Under the pieces are notes generated by a model. It saw only the letters and a list, made by a program, of their open reading frames with translations. It was not told where the DNA came from and did no database searches. Shown in pieces: positions 58,240-64,000 of a DNA stretch of 64,000 nt. Source of the DNA: Charina bottae (lineage: Eukaryota; Chordata; Lepidosauria; Squamata; Charinaidae); assembly GCA_023362775.1 (NCBI GenBank), contig JALMGJ010000005.1, forward strand, positions 71,602,963-71,666,962, given 5' to 3'. The translations under genes were made by a program, and so were the position numbers. How positions within the stretch are numbered: position 1 is the stretch's first letter; each line of letters begins with the position of its first letter.

Positions 58240-58640
58240 TTGGTTATTGAGACACTGTTGACAGAACAGCTACGTAGCACCCTAGGTGTAGCAGACTGGA
58301 TCCTTTTGAGACACGGTTCAAGCCTGGTTTAAGAATGACATGGCATTGGTTGCTCTAATTGATTGCCTTTGTCAGAACCAGGATGGGGATAATGCACCTA
58401 TCCTGGTCTTCTTAGACCAGTGTTTCTCAACCTTGGCAACTTTAAGATATGTGGGTGTTTGTTTAAGACATGGTGGCTGGGGAATTCTGGGAATTGAAGT
58501 CCACATATCTTAGAATTGCTAAGGTTGAGAAACACTGTCTTAAACTTATCACTGGCTTTTGATATCATCAACTATGGTATCCTGGATTGACTGCTGGGGT
58601 TGAGAATGGAACCACTGTTCTGCAGTTGTTCTACTCTGTT
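58240..58640 (+). mobile_element. L2-type reverse transcriptase fragment split by hAT
   Basis: Gacacggttcaagcctggtt, gcattggttgctctaattga and tcctggtcttcttagac lead into the hAT element. After it, atcactggcttttgatatcatc and tatcctggattgactgctgg continue. Together they follow the L2-type GF--GHGTETALVALVDD ... LDLSAAFDTIDH-IL order, with decay. Confidence 0.5.
58418..58537. mobile_element. hAT foldback MITE, copy 5
   Basis: It runs from cagtgtttctcaaccttggc to gctaaggttgagaaacactg. Flanks tcttagac (58410-58417) and tcttaaac (58538-58545) agree at 7 of 8 positions. It splits the L2 fragment. Confidence 0.92.
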
Positions 58641-58709
58641 TAGGGTAGGATACTTAATTCATCTCTCCAGTCTATACCAATACATTATCAACATTCCACC
58701 AGCATAAAA

Positions 58710-58858
58710 AGGTAAAGGTAAAGGTTACCCCCGCACATTTGTGCAGTCGTGTCCGACTCTAGGGGCCGGTGCTCATCTCCGTTTGTTAGTCAAAGAGCCA
58801 GCGTTGTCCGAAGATGCTTCCACGGTCATGTGGCCGGCATGACACACGCGTATGCGTA
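58710..58858 (-). mobile_element. tRNA-derived SINE with BovB-like 3' end, copy 5 (5'-truncated)
   Basis: The + strand reads aggtaaaggtaaaggttacc, cagtcgtgtccgactctagg and ccggtgctcatctccgtttg, and breaks off at cacacgcgtatgcg. Only the 3' half is present; the head with the polymerase III boxes is missing. Confidence 0.82.
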
Positions 58859-58865
58859 CTATAAA

Positions 58866-61800
58866 ACAACTGGGGAGAGAAAACATTTTCTATTCCCCAA
58901 ACCCTCAGAAATAATTGGAAGATTATCTATGATTATCTTCAATTCTACCGGCTTAAAATACAAGAAGTAAAAATCAATGCCCTACACTTCTGGTTATACA
59001 GCAATAAAAATTTTGTTCCTCACCCCCCCCCCAAGGAAAGCCATGTTTTCTGCTAAAAAAGGGAGGAACATACAGTATATGTCAATTTCACTCCTGCTGG
59101 TATTCACTACTAAGAGGAAGCTGCAAAGCAGTCAAATTAATATTTCCCTTTCCTGGATTTGAAGATCAGAAGCTGAAAGGAGGGGAGAGACAGAGGTTTC
59201 TTCCAATGGGAAACAGCCACAGTATCTCAAAACAAAAACTTGGCTTCATAGTAGTTTCAAACACACTGCAAATTGACTGGAAATATATCAGCGCAGCTTT
59301 CCACCACTGATGATGCCATAGGAACAAATAGATTCATGACTTTCAGATTGGTGCAGAACCTCTGGGAATGCTCAGATACATTTTTTGTTGGGGTTTACTA
59401 CCCTTTGGGCAAAAAAGTATATCTTGGTATTTGACCAAAAACATTCTAGTTCATATGAAATGAAACTTCTTAGTTTTCTCAAAATATATCTCTGGACTAA
59501 TAGATATTCATTCAGAGATTATTGAGGGAAAGTGAGTTAGAAAACAATAATTTTAGAAAGAATATAAAAAATGTGTTCTTCTTTTCCATCAAAAACAATA
59601 CTTGAATCGGTTTCCAAATGACAGGAATGTTGGGATTTTCCTAGAATAGCAGCAATGGACTACATTGTTCAACAGTTTTTCTGATTAGATTTGTAGCTTC
59701 CATGTCATGCTGCAGAAGACTGATTACCCAAAGGAAAATTCAGTTGGGGCCAGAGCTGGATAGACCCAAAGTGAATGAGCCATCATTCTCTGGCTTTCTG
59801 TCAAGCCCTGTAAGGCTGACCAACTCAGGAAACAAGAATCATTTGGATTTTTATTGCTATAAAGTAATGTAACAGAATCTAAACGCCTACTGAAGTAATT
59901 TTCCTACACTACTAATACCTAGTGTATTTAAGGTGGGGTTACTCCTGAGTTTCTTTTTCATGCTTACCTCTCTACTGGATTCAAGAATATCTTCTGTGTA
60001 ATGCTCCTGTTTCTTCCTTTAGCTGTCTTGCTGCCTCCTTCTTTGTTCCCAAGATATGTTCCATTTCTCTTTCTCCACCATCCCCTTCTTCCCTCATTCT
60101 ATTAGAACTGAAAGAGGGGTGGTTATGTGAAGGTTCTTATTCTAAGCAAGAATTGGGGGATAGAAGGAATGGGGCATGTCTCTATTACTGCTACTTTATT
60201 CAAATGGCTCATATTCCATTACTATAGCTTGTGCTGTGCTAGTTTGAAGTGGCCTTATGGATGGGTGATTTCAATGTAAGAATATTCTGAAGGGTTAGGA
60301 TGACTATATCCTATGAATGTAAAAAATAGAAGCATACTGTCTATTCAGTTTTCCAAGCTATGATACTGTATCTTCAGTATCATATTTGTCTGACTGGACT
60401 GCTTTCTCATGTACCTCTGAACTCTTGGAAGTTTCAGGAAAGTTTGGGGAATAAAGACTAGAACGATAACTCAGAGAAGATCTGCACGGATCTGTGGGCT
60501 ATATATAACAAAGCCAAATCTGTCCCATTAACCAGATAGCAATACAAACACATTCATTTTCTGTTGCTCAGTATGAAATAATTAGAATTTAATCATGAAT
60601 TCATCCTAATTCTGCTCTAAAGTTATCAACCTGCTTTTAAAGAATTTGTGCTGCACAGTAACAATTTCTTGTTGAGAATTGTGTTTAGGGCAAATACTGC
60701 CTAATTGGAGAAATCAGGTATACTTGGTGGTGAATGGTTGGCATTGCTAGAGTTATGAATCTACCTCTTCTTTATGTTCTTGTAGTTTTGCCTCTTTTTA
60801 TAATGGGTGGCAAGCTTCATGTGATCCCTATATATACAGGTGCCCCATTTGTGCCCCCAGATCCTTCACCAAATAAAACAACATACAACGCTTGAGTCTG
60901 ATTGCAGATTAGAATTTGCCAAGTAAAGCAGTCATCTCTAGCTAAGCAGAGAGGGACAGATGAGGGCAAAAGTGTATCTACTTGCTTCCTAAATATATAT
61001 TTTCCATGCATTTGAAGATTATCTATATTTAATTGATTTTAACTGATACTGAAATTGAAAAATGAAGGATCTCTTATCATAAGGTATTTTCTCTAAAAAT
61101 GTTTCTTCTGTTTAGAAAACCTGCTATGGCACATACACACTGTTGCATTAAAACACACTGAGGGACACATGTACATAAACCTGTAAAAATCAAATGAAAT
61201 TTAGGACACATATGTAAACTTTTTCTCTTGAGAGTACTTCAGATATTACAGGAAAAATAGCAAGCAATATCTGGTTGACGTTTTTGAAATGCATTTTAGA
61301 AGTCTCATACTTGGCATAATAATAAAAACTCATAAAAATAAACAGTTAAGTACAGAAGTCAGAAGATAGTTTTAAAAATAGTCCTTTTAGAGATCATGAG
61401 ATTTGTGTTGTAGAAGCATCACCTAATGCCAACAGCTACTGCATTATCTAATTTTCTCTCTGAAGTGAAGAAGCAGAGAACTAAAATACATTTAAAATAC
61501 AAGCTGAAGAAATAGTTGTCTTTGTAAAAAACAAATAACAAAAGATTTTTTTTATTCTGTAAATGTTGTAAAGTGGTCCAAGCTGATTTTGTTTTGATGG
61601 TGTGCTAAATAACTTAATTGTACTTTCAATCCATCTAGTAACAAGAGCACTCTTAGTAGATTACAGCCCAGCAAACAGAGGCCTATATTGACTCCATCAG
61701 GGATGGATGAATATTCTATACTGCTAGGAAAATGGCAATCTAACTCTGAAGGCCCAGACACATTTATTCGAACTAGAACCCAGTGTGGGTTGCATGGAAG

Positions 61801-61940
61801 ATTGGAGAGATGTTATCTCTATGCCCTCCTCGCTGCTCAGTGCATGTCTACTGGGATTTCGTCTTCTCCAGGCTGCCTTCTCATTGGAGAGCTAAGGATA
61901 AAAACAAGATTCTGTCAGTTTCCCTCTTTTTTTTCTTTTT
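58866..61940. other. No gene recognised
   Basis: A long stretch without supported exons or repeats. A run of C lies at about 59023-59032. Confidence 0.4.
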
Positions 61941-61949
61941 AAAGCAGGA

Positions 61950-62256
61950 AAAAAAGGAAAGTTTCCCCTGTGCAAGCACCGAGTCATGCAACCCCTGGGG
62001 AGACGCTGCTTTCGCGACGTTTTCCTGGCAGACTATAGAGTGGGGTGGTTTGCCATTGCCTTCCCCAGCCGTAATTACCTTTCCCCCAGCAAGCTGGGTA
62101 CTCATTTTACCGACCTCGGAAGGATGGAAGGCTGAGTCGACCCGAGCTGACTACCTGAGAACCAGCTTCTGCTGGGATCAAACTCAGGTCGTGGGGAGAG
62201 TTTCAGTTTCAGTTGCAATACTGCCACCTACCACTCTGCGCCACACGAGGCTCAAA
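61950..62256 (-). mobile_element. tRNA-derived SINE, second type
   Basis: Reversed, it starts gagcctcgtgtggcgcagag (A box 62224-62243 on the + strand), has a B-box-like tttgatccca, then gaggtcggtaaaatgagtac, ggggaaggcaatggcaaacc and gcatgactcggtgcttgcac. A 9-bp duplication (aaagcagga) lies at 61941-61949 and 62257-62265. It differs in body sequence from the other SINE type here. Confidence 0.85.
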
Positions 62257-62548
62257 AAAGCAGGAGACAGCCATATTCAAAGTGTCAGCCTGCTTAGTTT
62301 CTACTTTTTTTTCCTTTCCCGCTTCTGTGGAATGGGAGTGAAGGGGTTTTTATGGTGTTTGTTCGCAGTGTGACAATGAGTTTTGCTTTTGTTCTCGTCC
62401 TTTGAGTCTGCTGAAAAAGACAACCGGGTCATTTGAGAGATTGAGTAGAAATAGCGGTGGTATGGAAGTGCCCCTATTAAAAGGCCCAACAGTAGCGTCA
62501 TTTGATAGCTTTTTGAAATCCTGTAGTTATATGCAGCAATTTGTACCT

Positions 62549-62916
62549 TTTTGGAAGGTATAAACGTATCCCTAGCCATGAGAGGCTCTGTTCTTGTGGT
62601 AGTCCAGATACAATTTACCACATAATCTTTGACTGCCACTTATTCGAGTCCCTTCGGTATGAATTACTTTTAAAACCTTTTCAGGGTAAATATCCGTTAA
62701 ATGCTGTAAATACTGTATCATCTTGCCAATATCTACTGAGTGATGTTGTATTTGAAACCACCAGAATTGTAGCTAAATTCTTAGATGAAGTACTTAAAAG
62801 AAAATGTAAACAAATCTCCCAATGAGTATGGCTTTTTCTCTGGCTACTCTCATGACATGTCATGTTTTTTGTATTTTGTTCTTTTAATGCCAATAAAGGT
62901 TTTGATTGATTGATTG
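62549..62916 (+). mobile_element. LINE 3' end with GATT tail
   Basis: A perfect 11-bp duplication (aatttgtacct) lies at 62538-62548 and 62917-62927. The coding end reads FGRYKRIPSHERLCSCGSPD then TIYHIIFDCHLF, a Cys/His (C-C-H-C) C-terminal motif of some non-LTR elements. The 3' end is ccaataaaggttttgattgat. It is strongly 5'-truncated, with about 92 codons open. Confidence 0.8.
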
Positions 62917-62927
62917 AATTTGTACCT

Positions 62928-64000
62928 CATATTGTATCAGATTTCATGTTAAAATGCAATGCTTCTCTGAGGAAATCCAAAAGTTTGCTGTCTTTCTGTT
63001 CTTAGATGGCCCTCAACACCATTTAGTATTCTTCTAATTTATTAGCACTGTTTGTAATTATTTTACAGTAGTGTAGTGAATGGATAAGTCCCCACCCCCA
63101 AATTTACTCTTGTGCCCGGCCTACCAGGCCCTGGTAATGGAGGGCAGGCTGCTGGCTCAGATATTGAATACACATCTTCTCCATCTCAATGGGTTTGGGC
63201 ATGTACAGATCAGGCAGAGCCTCCCTTTCTGACAGAGAAAAACCTGTTTTGCCTTTTTAAAAATCAAGCAGAAGTTGCTGGATGAGAGGCTGGAAATCAG
63301 TGGTGGGATTTACTGTCTCTTCTCAACCTCAGATTTAAGCTGGAATTTGCAGGAAAAGGATTTTCAAGGTATGAAATTGGCTCAGAGGTCATATCTGTTC
63401 CAACAGTCTAATGTTGTCCAGAGGAATAGAAAAAAATAGCTAGGAACTGCACTAAGTTTAATTTCTTTTGTGTGTCTGCTAATGTTTTATTGTATCTGTT
63501 GTTGTTGTTTTGTCCATGCAAGCTCAGGAATTGTTTGTATTAGGTAACAAACCAACACCATCTTATTGTCTGTTCAGAGTCTTATCTTTTCCTGTGTATT
63601 TTTCTATTGGAGGTTCTTCTAAGATGCTGTCTGTAATATGAGCATCCCTATATTTTTATTTCCTCCAATGTTGATTGTTTTGCATGTGGCTACTTAAAAC
63701 TAAAAGGGAATTTTTATTTTTCCTTTTTAAAAAAATAAAGTTTGATTCTATTAATATCAGTGTGATCTGTAAAGAAGAGTGTGTGGTTTCCTTTGTTATG
63801 TGCCTCAATGCTACAGGGCCAAAAATATTATTTTTATTACATTTTTTTCCTTTTATTTGGCAATAAATTTCATAGGCTATGTGGGTCTCATCTGTTTCAC
63901 ATGCCAAGACTTAGAGGGGGGATGCCAAGTAACGGCAGTCTCCAGAAGATGGGTGATGGCAGTGGGAACTACTAAGCTGATATACCAAGGCAAGAGGCAG
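62928..64000. other. No recognised feature
   Basis: No exon or repeat that I can support up to the window edge. Confidence 0.4.

Noticed and set aside
61783..62373. A 196-residue + frame
   Set aside because: Most of it is the antisense of the tRNA-derived SINE at 61950-62256, so it is not a gene.

Overview
This window reads as intronic or intergenic DNA from a squamate reptile (lizard or snake). The basis is its repeat content: RTE-BovB LINEs, tRNA-derived SINEs with BovB-like 3' ends, Penelope-like elements, L2/CR1-type LINE pieces, Tc1, Tigger-like and hAT DNA transposons, and solo LTRs. AT-rich non-coding sequence lies between them. Nothing looks bacterial or viral in organisation. The species assignment is an inference.

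Host gene content is sparse. A CpG-dense, promoter-like block lies at about 510-1070. A large exon (14803-16231) on the + strand has a good splice acceptor, an in-frame stop just upstream of its ATG, 310 open codons, and a strong GTAAGT donor in phase 0. I do not recognise the protein. A possible 39-codon exon that keeps phase 0 on both sides lies at 45101-45217. These may belong to one + strand gene with very long introns, but the window does not prove that. A decayed, protein-like stretch lies at about 46450-48060.

Layout. 0-5 kb: tandem duplication, CpG block, a hAT foldback element, a SINE, L2/CR1 fragments and a MER5-like hAT element. 7-8.1 kb: a Penelope-like insertion that is a 505-bp snap-back. 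8.9-11.5 kb: a 63-bp Penelope micro-insertion, then a Tc1 transposon broken by two copies of a hAT family, with a third copy just outside. 13-18.8 kb: solo LTR, L2 pieces, the host exon, a BovB fragment and an L2-type LINE end. 19-30 kb: old LINE remnants, a BovB fragment, a SINE, LTR pieces, hAT elements and L1-like pieces. 32-37 kb: SINEs, two Tigger-like elements, two solo LTRs and an L1-type insertion. 38.1-39.6 kb: a young Penelope-like element with perfectly matching inverted terminal blocks. 48.8-57.8 kb: a lightly broken RTE copy, then an old LINE split by a BovB copy whose endonuclease-reverse transcriptase frame is open to its end. 58-64 kb: an L2 fragment split by a hAT element, SINEs, a LINE 3' end, and sequence with no recognised feature.

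The most informative result is that many insertions can be delimited to the base by target-site duplications. These are 8 bp for hAT, TA for Tc1/Tigger, 11-12 bp for RTE, 13-15 bp for Penelope, 17 bp for an L1-type piece and 4-5 bp for LTRs. This fixes element boundaries and nesting order without database support.
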